Shown piece by piece: positions 9,228 to 16,985 of a DNA stretch of 64,000 nucleotides. Made by a program: the position numbers and the translations under genes. Under the pieces are notes generated by a model. That model saw only the letters and a program-made list of their open reading frames with translations. It did no database searches and was not told the origin of the DNA. Each line of letters opens with the position of its first letter. Position 1 is the stretch's first letter. The stretch comes from Gammaproteobacteria bacterium 42_54_T18 (lineage in GTDB: Bacteria; Pseudomonadota; Gammaproteobacteria; Pseudomonadales; Ketobacteraceae). The stretch covers positions 124,001 through 188,000 of the forward strand of contig MAAL01000078.1 of NCBI GenBank assembly GCA_002163245.1. The letters are read 5' to 3'.

Positions 9228-10295
9228 ATGGAATTCATACACTCTTGGCTTACACCATTACCTTTTAACTCCTTTGATTATTTTATCATCAGCATAAATG
9301 CCATCGTTTTTCTTCTATCAAGATACGTTGCCAGTATTTTTATTGTTGGCAGGTCACAACAATCCATAAGTCAGCGTCTGTGGCTCCTACGAACCCTGAA
9401 CCTTTTCCTGTTCATACTTTATGTGGGTGCTGTATTTTTTGAACTAAAAGTCGTTCCCAAAATAAGTCAAACAGGCCTATTACTTCTATTTGCCTATGTC
9501 GCCAACCAACTGATTAGCTATTGGGCCATCAAAAAGCACGGCAGAATCAAGCAGTTAGAGGACAAAGAAATCCATTCGGACACTTATACGTCAGAGACCG
9601 TAAGTCTAATTGGCGGCTTCGTTTTATTGATGGTTGTAGTCTTAACAACCCTCAATATATGGGGGGTTGAGAGCTGGCTTCAAACTACCAGTGTATTAGG
9701 AGGCATCATCGTGATGGTTTTTTTCACAAAAGAGTATTGGGTTGGCGACATGATTGCAGGCTTAATAATCCTATACAACGATCAACTACAGCCTGGTACA
9801 GTAGTTCGCATTAAAGACAAGAATATCCTCGGCGTAGTTCTTCAAGTAACGTTAACCCAAACCGTAATTAGGGACTTAATACAAAAACACGAAATATTGG
9901 TGCCAAATACTGCTATCAGAAACACTACCGTTGAATTACTTAGCAACAGTCCAAAATCCGGTTTATCTGATTACGTTGACTTCAAAATTGGCTATGGGCT
10001 AGAATTTGAAAAAGTAGAATCCTTCTTGACCACCATCTGGGAAAAGGCTTGTGAGCGGGAAAATGCAATAAATAATGAGGCAAAGCCAAGAATCACCATC
10101 ATCGATAACGGGGACCATGCTGTAACCTGGAGACTGTATTTTAATATCGGCAATATATTCAAATTGCTAGAAGCACGAAACACGATCAATCGCGTAGCTT
10201 ACATATGCAGCATTGAAGAGGGAATCGGGTTAAACACCCCTCTTACCCACGAATTATTAAAAGCCCCTACACCAAACAAGCTTTCTAGACGCTAA
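9228..10295 (+). CDS. MscS-family mechanosensitive ion channel
   Basis: A 355-residue protein. Four or so membrane segments cover residues 15-175, the last including GGIIVMVFFTKEYWVGDMIAGLIIL, which corresponds to the MscS pore helix and the following conserved GD.IAG segment. The beta domain follows (LQPGTVVRIKDKNILGVVLQVTLTQTVIRD..EILVPNTAIRNTTVE), then the alpha/beta C-terminal domain. It is a small-conductance-type channel of the inner membrane that opens under membrane tension. It is transcribed away from the exopolysaccharide operon and is followed by a convergent rhomboid gene 13 bases away. It is longer at the N-terminus than E. coli MscS. Confidence 0.92.
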   Translation: MEFIHSWLTPLPFNSFDYFIISINAIVFLLSRYVASIFIVGRSQQSISQRLWLLRTLNLFLFILYVGAVFFELKVVPKISQTGLLLLFAYVANQLISYWAIKKHGRIKQLEDKEIHSDTYTSETVSLIGGFVLLMVVVLTTLNIWGVESWLQTTSVLGGIIVMVFFTKEYWVGDMIAGLIILYNDQLQPGTVVRIKDKNILGVVLQVTLTQTVIRDLIQKHEILVPNTAIRNTTVELLSNSPKSGLSDYVDFKIGYGLEFEKVESFLTTIWEKACERENAINNEAKPRITIIDNGDHAVTWRLYFNIGNIFKLLEARNTINRVAYICSIEEGIGLNTPLTHELLKAPTPNKLSRR

Positions 10296-10308
10296 CCATC
10301 TATAAAAT

Positions 10309-10887
10309 TCAGTTATCCGACGGAACATATTTTTTATGCCGGGCTAGATAGGCACAAGCAACACCTGCTAAAAAGCCAAACAAATGCCCCTCCCAGGATA
10401 TACCCGCCGTACCAGGAAATACTCCCCAAATCATGCTGCCATATATAGTAAAAACACCAATAGATACCAGTAAAGCTTTCAGCTTCTTATCAAACAAACC
10501 TTTAAAAACAAGGTAACCGAAGTAACTAAAAATCACACCACTAGCGCCAACATGTACAGAAGAGGCCTGCCCGAAGCTCCAGACGCCAAACCCACCGATG
10601 ATTGATACTGTAAAAGTTAATAGCAGGAACGCACTTATTCCTCTAGATATGACAAGCAAGCCCAAAATAAACAAGGGGCCAGTGTTTAATGCTAAGTGAT
10701 TAACACTGCCATGCAAAAATGGAGATAGTATGAGCCCACGCAACCCAGCAATTTCTCGGGGTACAATGCCAAAACGATTCAACTCATACCCTAAAATCAG
10801 GTTAACTACCTCTACTGCCCACAATATAGCAACAAAGCACAGCATGACTTTGACTTTAAGCACTACATCATCAGCAAAATCTTTCAT
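10309..10887 (-). CDS. Rhomboid-family intramembrane serine protease
   Basis: A 192-residue membrane protein with six predicted membrane helices. The catalytic dyad is visible: Ser116 in VGASGVIF (GxSG motif) and His168 in WEGHLFGFLAG. The early SPFLHGSVNHLALN segment supplies the conserved His and Asn of rhomboids. The protease cuts membrane proteins within the bilayer; its substrate is unknown. The gene starts five bases after the stop of a predicted DNA-binding protein gene, so the two are likely co-transcribed. The assignment is strong because all key residues are present. Confidence 0.93.
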   Translation of the reverse strand: MKDFADDVVLKVKVMLCFVAILWAVEVVNLILGYELNRFGIVPREIAGLRGLILSPFLHGSVNHLALNTGPLFILGLLVISRGISAFLLLTFTVSIIGGFGVWSFGQASSVHVGASGVIFSYFGYLVFKGLFDKKLKALLVSIGVFTIYGSMIWGVFPGTAGISWEGHLFGFLAGVACAYLARHKKYVPSDN

Positions 10888-10892
10888 TTATT

Positions 10893-11228
10893 CTACATCT
10901 CTCGATTAGACTCAACATAATGAATTAGGTTTTCTGCTGCTTTTTGCTTTATTGCAACACGATTATTGACGTCAATGTCATATGCTTCACCGAGAGCGGC
11001 AAAATCATCAGCCGTAAGCGAAATTGACAGCCGAGGCCTCTTTGGCTTACTAGTAACGTTTAACCCCAATATCTGCCGAACACGATCAGATGGGCTTAAC
11101 ATACAATCCAAAGCTTCTTTCCTGATAACAGTTTGAACTTCAAACCCTACGTCAAATGCCACCTGAACAGCCTTGGCAGCCTTTTGCTCTCCCCTCCATT
11201 TCTCAGGGATTTTGGATGAATTGGGCAT
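10893..11228 (-). CDS. Small protein with predicted ribbon-helix-helix C-terminal domain
   Basis: 111 residues, start supported by a GGAGGAGGG stretch just before the ATG. The C-terminal half reads as a short beta strand (PRLSISLT), an amphipathic helix (ADDFAALGEAYDID) and a second helix (NRVAIKQKAAENLIHYVES), which is the MetJ/Arc/CopG ribbon-helix-helix pattern. The N-terminal half has no recognised domain. It could be a transcription factor acting on the neighbouring genes, but no target is proven. It is encoded 33 bases downstream of the YjfK-like gene and 5 bases upstream of the rhomboid gene. Confidence 0.6.
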   Translation of the reverse strand: MPNSSKIPEKWRGEQKAAKAVQVAFDVGFEVQTVIRKEALDCMLSPSDRVRQILGLNVTSKPKRPRLSISLTADDFAALGEAYDIDVNNRVAIKQKAAENLIHYVESNREM

Positions 11229-11261
11229 TGCCCTCCTCCTATCTTATACGTGCGATTTATT

Positions 11262-11885
11262 CTATTTGTGACCCCAATAATTTTTAATAATATTGAGCGG
11301 CCTACTCATGGAGATAGAGACGTCAGTTTCACCACCATCCCAAACCTCGATATTTAAACCAAAGTTGCCGCAATCACTCACCAACTCGAAATGATCGAAG
11401 GGCTCTCCCTGGCCACTCAACTCGCCTGACTTATGATAATACCCCGGCTCAGCGTATTCAGTCCGTAAGTACTTCGCTCCCAGCCACGCCGAATAATTCT
11501 CTACTGCTGATACGTCCGTCAACACCGCTGAATATTCGTCATCAAACACTGCGGAGAACTCTTCTAAATTGAAAATATTCTCGACGTCTGCAGGGGTTAG
11601 CTTAAGGCCAAATGTAACGATTTCATCACCATCATCGCTGTCATAAGACAAAAACACCGTTGTACCATCATCACCTTTCAGCACCCACTCAATCTCTTCA
11701 GCTTCCTCATATTCGTAAAGGGCACGCAATACTACTTGAAATGTATTTCCTCTAAGCATACTGGGAAGTGAAAAATCATTATCTAGCTCTATCATGTCAC
11801 CGATCTTCAAACCAGAAATATGAGAAAGTCCTTCTTCACTTTTAAGTTCACCTGACCGAAAAATACTTTTAAACAATGATTTCAT
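11262..11885 (-). CDS. YjfK-like (DUF2491-type) protein of the PspA-linked operon
   Basis: About 207 residues, acidic, with no membrane segment or signal peptide. Its length and its position directly after a PspA-family gene fit E. coli YjfK (DUF2491), which is encoded after YjfI and YjfJ in the same order. Aromatic and acidic motifs such as EIEWVLKGDDGT, YSAWLGAKYLRTEYAEPGYY and LNIEVWDGGETDVSISMSRPLN are visible. The function is unknown; the neighbourhood suggests a membrane-stress complex. The ATG at 11885 is preceded by GAGGG with five bases spacing; the in-frame TTG at 11897 is less likely. A terminator-like hairpin separates it from the PspA gene. Confidence 0.65.
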   Translation of the reverse strand: MKSLFKSIFRSGELKSEEGLSHISGLKIGDMIELDNDFSLPSMLRGNTFQVVLRALYEYEEAEEIEWVLKGDDGTTVFLSYDSDDGDEIVTFGLKLTPADVENIFNLEEFSAVFDDEYSAVLTDVSAVENYSAWLGAKYLRTEYAEPGYYHKSGELSGQGEPFDHFELVSDCGNFGLNIEVWDGGETDVSISMSRPLNIIKNYWGHK

Positions 11886-11903
11886 CTTAACCCTCAAATA
11901 AAA

Positions 11904-11929
11904 AAAGGCCCAAATTTATCTAGGCCTTT
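11904..11929 (-). terminator. Terminator-like hairpin between pspA-like and yjfK-like genes
   Basis: On the minus strand AAAGGCC and GGCCTTT form a 7-bp stem with a 12-base loop and a run of seven T follows. It lies between two genes of one operon and 18 bases before the YjfK-like start codon, so it may lower expression of the downstream gene rather than end the operon. Confidence 0.7.
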
Positions 11930-11943
11930 CTCAAACGATCGCT

Positions 11944-12627
11944 CTATTTCTTTTTAAGTCGCTCCAAAATACTCGCAGCTGTATCTTTGGTTTCACCGAT
12001 ACCTGCCGCTTGCATCTTCTCTTCCAGAGACTTATCAACCGTCTCGTCCTGTAGCTGCTCAGCAGCTTTTAACCTATCATCAAAATCTTGCTGTTTTTTC
12101 TGAATTCGCTCAAGCGACTCTTTTGCACCGAGCAACTTAGAATTACTACCCGCGAAATTATCAGTAATGGCGGCTGTCGCTTTTTGCACGCTTTCAGTGG
12201 TTTTAACCATCGACAACTGTCTTTCATAGTCCTTTATTTGTCGTTCAGTTTTCCTGACAAGCTCTTTAAGACGCTCAACATGCCCTGAGTATGTTGTTAA
12301 CGCACTATCTTGCTGAGATAGATCCACATCCAATGACGCAATCTTTTCCGCAATTTCTAAGGCCAGCGATTCATCGCCTTTATTTAATGCTTGAGTTGCA
12401 TACCCTTCATGCTCGCTTACCGACTCCTTTAATCGATTAACTTCTCTTGTAGTTTGCATTTGTTTAGCCATAACATCTGTTAAATCATGCTTGGCTTTTT
12501 TCAAATGCTCTCTACTATCATGGATTTCCTGCTCGAATATACGAGTCCCATTAGCATCCACAATCGCCTCACCAACTTCACGCGCACCACCTCGAAAAGC
12601 GGTTAAAATCTTATTTAGAATACTCAT
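11944..12627 (-). CDS. PspA/IM30 (YjfJ-like) membrane-remodelling protein
   Basis: 227 residues, almost entirely alpha-helical coiled coil, starting MSILNKILTAFRGG, the amphipathic N-terminal helix of PspA-family proteins. Long heptad-like Glu/Lys/Gln-rich stretches fill residues 30-210. The order yjfI-like, pspA-like, yjfK-like matches the E. coli yjfIJK genes, so this is the YjfJ counterpart. PspA-family proteins are ESCRT-III-like and polymerise on damaged inner membrane. The ATG has AGAGG seven bases upstream. The family is clear from pattern; the specific stress it answers is unknown. Confidence 0.9.
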   Translation of the reverse strand: MSILNKILTAFRGGAREVGEAIVDANGTRIFEQEIHDSREHLKKAKHDLTDVMAKQMQTTREVNRLKESVSEHEGYATQALNKGDESLALEIAEKIASLDVDLSQQDSALTTYSGHVERLKELVRKTERQIKDYERQLSMVKTTESVQKATAAITDNFAGSNSKLLGAKESLERIQKKQQDFDDRLKAAEQLQDETVDKSLEEKMQAAGIGETKDTAASILERLKKK

Positions 12628-12650
12628 TTCCTACCTCTTTATGATTCGGC

Positions 12651-13082
12651 TTACTTTAAATAATCTGTCATTGCTGAAATCGCTTCAACAGAGTTTTCTG
12701 CCAAAGTGATGACTTCATGCACCACATCTTCAAAACTTGAGTTAGCCATTAGCGCTCCAAAAATCACGTACTTGTCGCCAATTTTTGAAAATGATGAGAG
12801 CGGCATAGGGATGTTAATCTCCAGCATTAACTCCATCATCGCGCCGCGTTTATCTTGTACAACTTCATCTTCTGACCACAAATACGAAATACATAGAATC
12901 TGTGTTTCTGTTATCGATATGTAGACTGGAATCTCTTCATAGTCGCTCACGACAATCTGCAATACTTCCGTATCCCCTGGAATCAACTGACAATCAAAAC
13001 TAAAACCTTGGTAGCTATTAAGCTCCGAGAAGCGAATAGCTATATCTTGCGTATTCATCAAACGTAAACTCCCTAACGTCAT
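12651..13082 (-). CDS. YjfI-like (DUF2170) protein
   Basis: About 143 residues from the ATG at 13082. The segment EEIPVYISITETQILCISYLW, followed by NIPMPLSSFSKIGDKYVIFGAL, is the hallmark of DUF2170, the family of E. coli YjfI. The function is unknown; it is encoded next to PspA-family genes. The frame is open further upstream with ATGs at 13100 and 13136, but both fall inside copies of a 13-bp palindrome and neither has a ribosome binding site. A consensus-like promoter (TTGACA at 13146-13141) would start transcription near 13111, and the short form fits the family length, so I use 13082. The start is uncertain. Confidence 0.8.
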   Translation of the reverse strand: MTLGSLRLMNTQDIAIRFSELNSYQGFSFDCQLIPGDTEVLQIVVSDYEEIPVYISITETQILCISYLWSEDEVVQDKRGAMMELMLEINIPMPLSSFSKIGDKYVIFGALMANSSFEDVVHEVITLAENSVEAISAMTDYLK

Positions 13083-13095
13083 ATTATCGATTATC

Positions 13096-13146
13096 GACAT
13101 ATTATGTCTTGAGAAAGACTTTAACTCTCTCGACATAATATGTCAA
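13096..13146 (-). promoter_or_regulatory. Promoter with two copies of the GACATAATATGTC palindrome upstream of yjfI-like gene
   Basis: On the minus strand TTGACA (13146-13141), 17 bases, then TAAAGT (13123-13118) form a plausible sigma-70 promoter. One 6+1+6 palindrome (13132-13144) overlaps the -35 box and a second, in the opposite orientation (13096-13108), lies just past the expected transcription start. The same 13-mer occurs at 16913-16925 before the first gene of the operon. This is the layout of a repressed internal promoter. Confidence 0.6.
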
Positions 13147-13157
13147 ACATTAAATAT

Positions 13158-14885
13158 CTAATTGTTTGCCTGCTTTAATAGACCTTCTCTGCCAACCCAA
13201 GAAGCTTGGTGGTACTGGTAAATCTGATGCGAACCTAACTCATTGATATTAATTGTTTTTTCTTCATCAAAAAAGTTTTTTGAGAACTGAAAAGAACTTA
13301 ATAACACCCCTCTATTAAGCCACTGAACATACGTTTCCCACTTATGGGTGGTACGGTCAAGACGCACGGACATTGGAATATCAATCTTCATCGCTAGAGA
13401 CCATCCCCATTCACCAAAGCTCGGCACATTCGTGTGGTATTGCTCAACCCGAGCAAACCCTGCTGCTCTAAGGGTCTTTCCAATACTTACAAAAGTTTCC
13501 TTTGAGTGATAGGGCGATGTGGACTGACTTACCAAGACCCCATCAGCACTTAGCAGCTGGGAGAGCTGGCTATAAAAGTAAGTAGAATATAATTTGTTCA
13601 GGTCAGGGTGAGAGGGGTCAGGTAGATCCACAATAATCGTGTCAAAATGATGTCCGCGCGCAACTAGGCTTTCAACCTCAATAAATGCATCACCTATAAC
13701 CACACGAACCCTCTCATCCGAAAAAGCATCATGATTTAAACCTGTTAACACATCACTAATATGAGAGGCCTTGTTTTGAGGGCTACCTCTTGTAAACAAT
13801 TCAATTAGCTCTCCATCAAGATCAATTAACGTCACATTTTTGGGTGAAAACTCAAGCACCTTCCTCAACGCTAACCCGTCACCTCCACCGATAATCAAAA
13901 TATCATCTGTCCTGGCACTACCTACGAGGGCTGGCACTACTAACATTTCATGATAGATCACCTCGTCATTGCTAGAGAACTGCAATCGACCATTGATATA
14001 GAAATTGTAAACTGGCCGCGACAACCCCTTAAGTTGGCGCTCCGTTACTGTAAGCTGTTGGTATCGGGTGCTTTGTGTATAAACAACCTGATCTTGATAC
14101 AAAAGCTGGCCCATTTTTTCGATCCACGGAGCACCTAATAAAAACATTAACAACAACAGCATAACAACAACAGCATGGGCAAAAAGAAGCAACACAGGCC
14201 TAGTAAATTCTCGCCAAAAGGTACCAAGGAACAGCGCACCAGCAAATACATTAACTCCTGCAGTTATTAAGGCCACGTCCCCGATATTAAGGGGCAACAT
14301 AACAACAACCCAAATCGCTGCGCCAACGCCTGCACCAACATAATCAGCCCCATATAAAGTCCCGACATTATTCTCAAGGTTTTTCTTGTAAATTTGTTGC
14401 CTAACGTTGGCTATAAGAGGGATTTCCATACCAATAAGAAAACCTAGAATACAACCGATAACAAATGGTAGATTCCGACTAAGATTATGTAACCTTTCAA
14501 TAACCCCGCCATTAGGGAGCAAATCGGCTGGGAGAGAAAATGTTATAGCAAGCCACTGTGGGAATACGCTCGTTATTGCAATAGCAGTTGATATCAACAA
14601 AATTGCAGAAGCACCTACAGCAGCAATCGCAATTTCTAACCAGACAAAACCATTAAATGGATGCTTTACATAACGGGCAAAAAAAGCGCCCACTCCCATG
14701 GATACAATCATTAGGCCAATCATTGTATATATTGCTGTTTCCAAGCTCCCCAGAACCCGACCCGCATAATGTGCAAGAATATACTGGTAGATAAGGCCAC
14801 AGCCGGCCAAAACACCCATAATAACAATGAGCAGAAAATCTTTGGCTTTTATCCATCGAGTCTCTGTACTTAGGGAGAGCTCCAT
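13158..14885 (-). CDS. Membrane-bound spermidine-synthase-like (polyamine aminopropyltransferase family) protein
   Basis: 575 residues. The first about 225 residues carry six or seven membrane helices. The C-terminal half is a SpeE-type Rossmann domain: DDILIIGGGDGLALRKVLEF (nucleotide-binding glycine motif), VTLIDLDGELI, and the active-site-like DTIIVDLPDPSHPDLNKLYS. Soluble SpeE moves an aminopropyl group from decarboxylated AdoMet to putrescine; this membrane-fused form is common but its substrate is not established. It sits between the DUF350 and YjfI genes, a neighbourhood that links polyamine-type chemistry to PspA-family proteins. Enzyme class is fairly sure; substrate is not. Confidence 0.85.
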   Translation of the reverse strand: MELSLSTETRWIKAKDFLLIVIMGVLAGCGLIYQYILAHYAGRVLGSLETAIYTMIGLMIVSMGVGAFFARYVKHPFNGFVWLEIAIAAVGASAILLISTAIAITSVFPQWLAITFSLPADLLPNGGVIERLHNLSRNLPFVIGCILGFLIGMEIPLIANVRQQIYKKNLENNVGTLYGADYVGAGVGAAIWVVVMLPLNIGDVALITAGVNVFAGALFLGTFWREFTRPVLLLFAHAVVVMLLLLMFLLGAPWIEKMGQLLYQDQVVYTQSTRYQQLTVTERQLKGLSRPVYNFYINGRLQFSSNDEVIYHEMLVVPALVGSARTDDILIIGGGDGLALRKVLEFSPKNVTLIDLDGELIELFTRGSPQNKASHISDVLTGLNHDAFSDERVRVVIGDAFIEVESLVARGHHFDTIIVDLPDPSHPDLNKLYSTYFYSQLSQLLSADGVLVSQSTSPYHSKETFVSIGKTLRAAGFARVEQYHTNVPSFGEWGWSLAMKIDIPMSVRLDRTTHKWETYVQWLNRGVLLSSFQFSKNFFDEEKTININELGSHQIYQYHQASWVGREGLLKQANN

Positions 14886-14919
14886 AGCTAAAAATATCTT
14901 CGTTTTTTAAATGCGAAAA

Positions 14920-15816
14920 TCACGTTAACAAAGTAATCAACAACAAACCAATAGATACAAAGATAACCGCTTCAATGGTTGCCACGCCAATATTTCCTTG
15001 GGCATCTACCTCTTCAACCACATCAACACCATTAAGAATAAATTTTCTAGCGATAAAACTGAAGAGCGTCACCACCACAACCAAATCAATAGCAGCTACC
15101 GCCCACATAACCAGGGAATAAAAAATATTCTGCTCATTGTATATCACTAACCCTGAAGCTGCAGTTACCGCTAGAGAAGCACCAATAATATGACCCATGT
15201 AGCGCAATGCCAATGCACTATTACCGCTCGAAATTTCTTTTTGCCAATCTCGACCTTTATTTCTTTTTGAAAAAATAACAACTCGACTATAGCTAACAAG
15301 AGAGAGTAGAAGCTGAGTAACAACAAATGCCATCACCAATGCAATAACGCTTAGTACTAAATCACCCTCAATCCAACCCAAAACTGCTCTCAAGATAATA
15401 CCTGTAGCGACTACATTGGCTACATCAACTAAAGCAACAGAAACATTGGCATTTTTAATTTCTTTCTGAATCTCTACGCCACGAAGAACCCAGCGGTCTA
15501 AAATGAACCGACCAATCTTGATCAATAAAACACCAAACACACCATAACCAATAAGCAGTATCGCTTCATTCAGCAGGCTGGTAGACACATCTCCACTTAG
15601 CACCCCTGTAAGCATTAGACTTAACGCAAAAATCGCACCCGCTAGAGATATACCAAATGCAAAATTATCTCTTTCCGCCAACTCCTCTGTCGTACTTAAG
15701 TTAGCTACCAACCCCGTCAACTTTCTCAAACCAACAACCAACGCCACAGAAATAACAAAATCTAGCACCGTTATTTGCCATGCCCATATTTCGACAAAAT
15801 TAATTGAAAAATCCAT
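14920..15816 (-). CDS. DUF350 (YjfL-like) integral membrane protein, duplicated
   Basis: About 298 residues with roughly eight membrane helices. The helix pattern of residues 15-145 repeats in residues 160-298 (helices with FGISLAGAIFALSLMLTG in the first half, YMGHIIGASLAVTAASGLVIY in the second), which is the two-repeat DUF350 form; E. coli YjfL has one repeat. The function is unknown. The ATG at 15816 has AGG nine bases upstream; the in-frame GTG at 15822 overlaps the upstream stop and is too close to that site. It lies between the lipoprotein and spermidine-synthase-like genes. Confidence 0.85.
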   Translation of the reverse strand: MDFSINFVEIWAWQITVLDFVISVALVVGLRKLTGLVANLSTTEELAERDNFAFGISLAGAIFALSLMLTGVLSGDVSTSLLNEAILLIGYGVFGVLLIKIGRFILDRWVLRGVEIQKEIKNANVSVALVDVANVVATGIILRAVLGWIEGDLVLSVIALVMAFVVTQLLLSLVSYSRVVIFSKRNKGRDWQKEISSGNSALALRYMGHIIGASLAVTAASGLVIYNEQNIFYSLVMWAVAAIDLVVVVTLFSFIARKFILNGVDVVEEVDAQGNIGVATIEAVIFVSIGLLLITLLT

Positions 15817-15818
15817 GA

Positions 15819-16838
15819 TCACTTACCTAATGAAAGTCCGCGAGAACGCTGACTGTATGAAGAGCGAGAACTACTTCCGTAGCTATTCTTGTTTCCGCCA
15901 AAACTACTCGTATTTGATTTCTTACTGTAGCTAGATTGTTTACTATTACTTAATCCACTGTATCGACTGGCGTAACTTGTCGTATTTAATGAGCGGCTAT
16001 ATTTACTGAGGCCGGACGCACCACTACGCTGCTTTGAATATGGGCTCGTATATGGTCGCCCGGATCTTCTCGCTTGGAACTTTGCATTTTTATCCGCAGC
16101 TACTTGTGATTTATTTTGCTGAGGGGATGTAAAGCTAGATCGCCCCACATCGTTGTAATAACTATATCCTCTTCGAGATGACCAGCTATCATAATGGTAT
16201 CGACGAGACGGCATGAAATTGGAAAACAGCGCATACATACCGTACCATTCCCAAAAAGAACGCCCAGACGAATCTGAACGCCAGCTTCCATAGCTAGGAT
16301 TTCCTACAAGCTGCTTGCCAACTTGACTACCATCAACGCCCTGAGCTTGCTCTGCGCTCATTGAAACAGCATTTACTCTTGGCAGCTGCCCTCCAGACAT
16401 ATCAGCAAGTACATTTACAGGATCTGACAAGGCATCACTAAAAACCGCAACATTACTCGCTTCCGACAAACTTTTTAATTCCAGGTACCGTTCTTGCCAA
16501 TTATTAAAGACCTCTGGATATTTGACAGCATCATCAAGGCGTCGAGTTATATTGGTAAATAGCGGTCCATTTGGGCTGGCATCCTGCCCAAGCTGAATCG
16601 CCAGGTTACTGTATTGATCAAAGTTATCAGCAATAAACTCAGAATAGTTTTTAAGAATAATAGCGTTTCGAACCTGGCCTTGATCAAGGGCTGCACGCAG
16701 GCGCTTAACTGATATTTGTGCTTGCTTCTCAGCACGACCCAATTGTTCTTTAATGCGAGCTTCTTCTCCACAACCAGACAAAAACAACATTGAAATGAGA
16801 AGTGCGAATAACGCATAACAGCGACGGTGTTTACACAT
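15819..16838 (-). CDS. Lipoprotein with long Ser/Tyr/Arg-rich tail, first gene of the PspA-linked operon
   Basis: 339 residues. The N-terminus MCKHRRCYALFALLISMLFLSGC is a lipoprotein signal (lipobox LSGC, Cys23). Residues about 25-150 are helical. From about residue 190 the protein is low complexity, very rich in Ser, Tyr, Arg, Gly and Lys, and lacks acidic residues near the end, giving a strongly basic, likely disordered tail. I recognise no catalytic domain. By position it may play the part of the E. coli YjfM-type envelope protein, but I see no clear sequence proof. It probably sits in the periplasm, tethered to a membrane, with the tail free to touch anionic polymers. Confidence 0.8.
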   Translation of the reverse strand: MCKHRRCYALFALLISMLFLSGCGEEARIKEQLGRAEKQAQISVKRLRAALDQGQVRNAIILKNYSEFIADNFDQYSNLAIQLGQDASPNGPLFTNITRRLDDAVKYPEVFNNWQERYLELKSLSEASNVAVFSDALSDPVNVLADMSGGQLPRVNAVSMSAEQAQGVDGSQVGKQLVGNPSYGSWRSDSSGRSFWEWYGMYALFSNFMPSRRYHYDSWSSRRGYSYYNDVGRSSFTSPQQNKSQVAADKNAKFQARRSGRPYTSPYSKQRSGASGLSKYSRSLNTTSYASRYSGLSNSKQSSYSKKSNTSSFGGNKNSYGSSSRSSYSQRSRGLSLGK

Positions 16839-16912
16839 AAATAACTTTATCTGTTGTCGTTAAAGGGTTACCTGCCAATAAAAGCACAGCAAGTTAGAGG
16901 AATTGACTGCTG

Positions 16913-16945
16913 GACATAATATGTCGAAATGCGACCTATTAGCAA
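16913..16945 (-). promoter_or_regulatory. Operon promoter whose -10 lies inside a GACATAATATGTC palindrome
   Basis: On the minus strand TTGCTA (16945-16940), 18 bases, then TATTAT (16921-16916) form a candidate promoter 75-107 bases before the lipoprotein start. The -10 hexamer lies in the middle of the 13-bp palindrome at 16913-16925, identical to the two copies at 13096-13108 and 13132-13144. A protein bound there would block RNA polymerase. Confidence 0.6.
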
Positions 16946-16985
16946 GCGAAGTAATTGGAATTCGGAAATATGTTGTAAAAACGAA

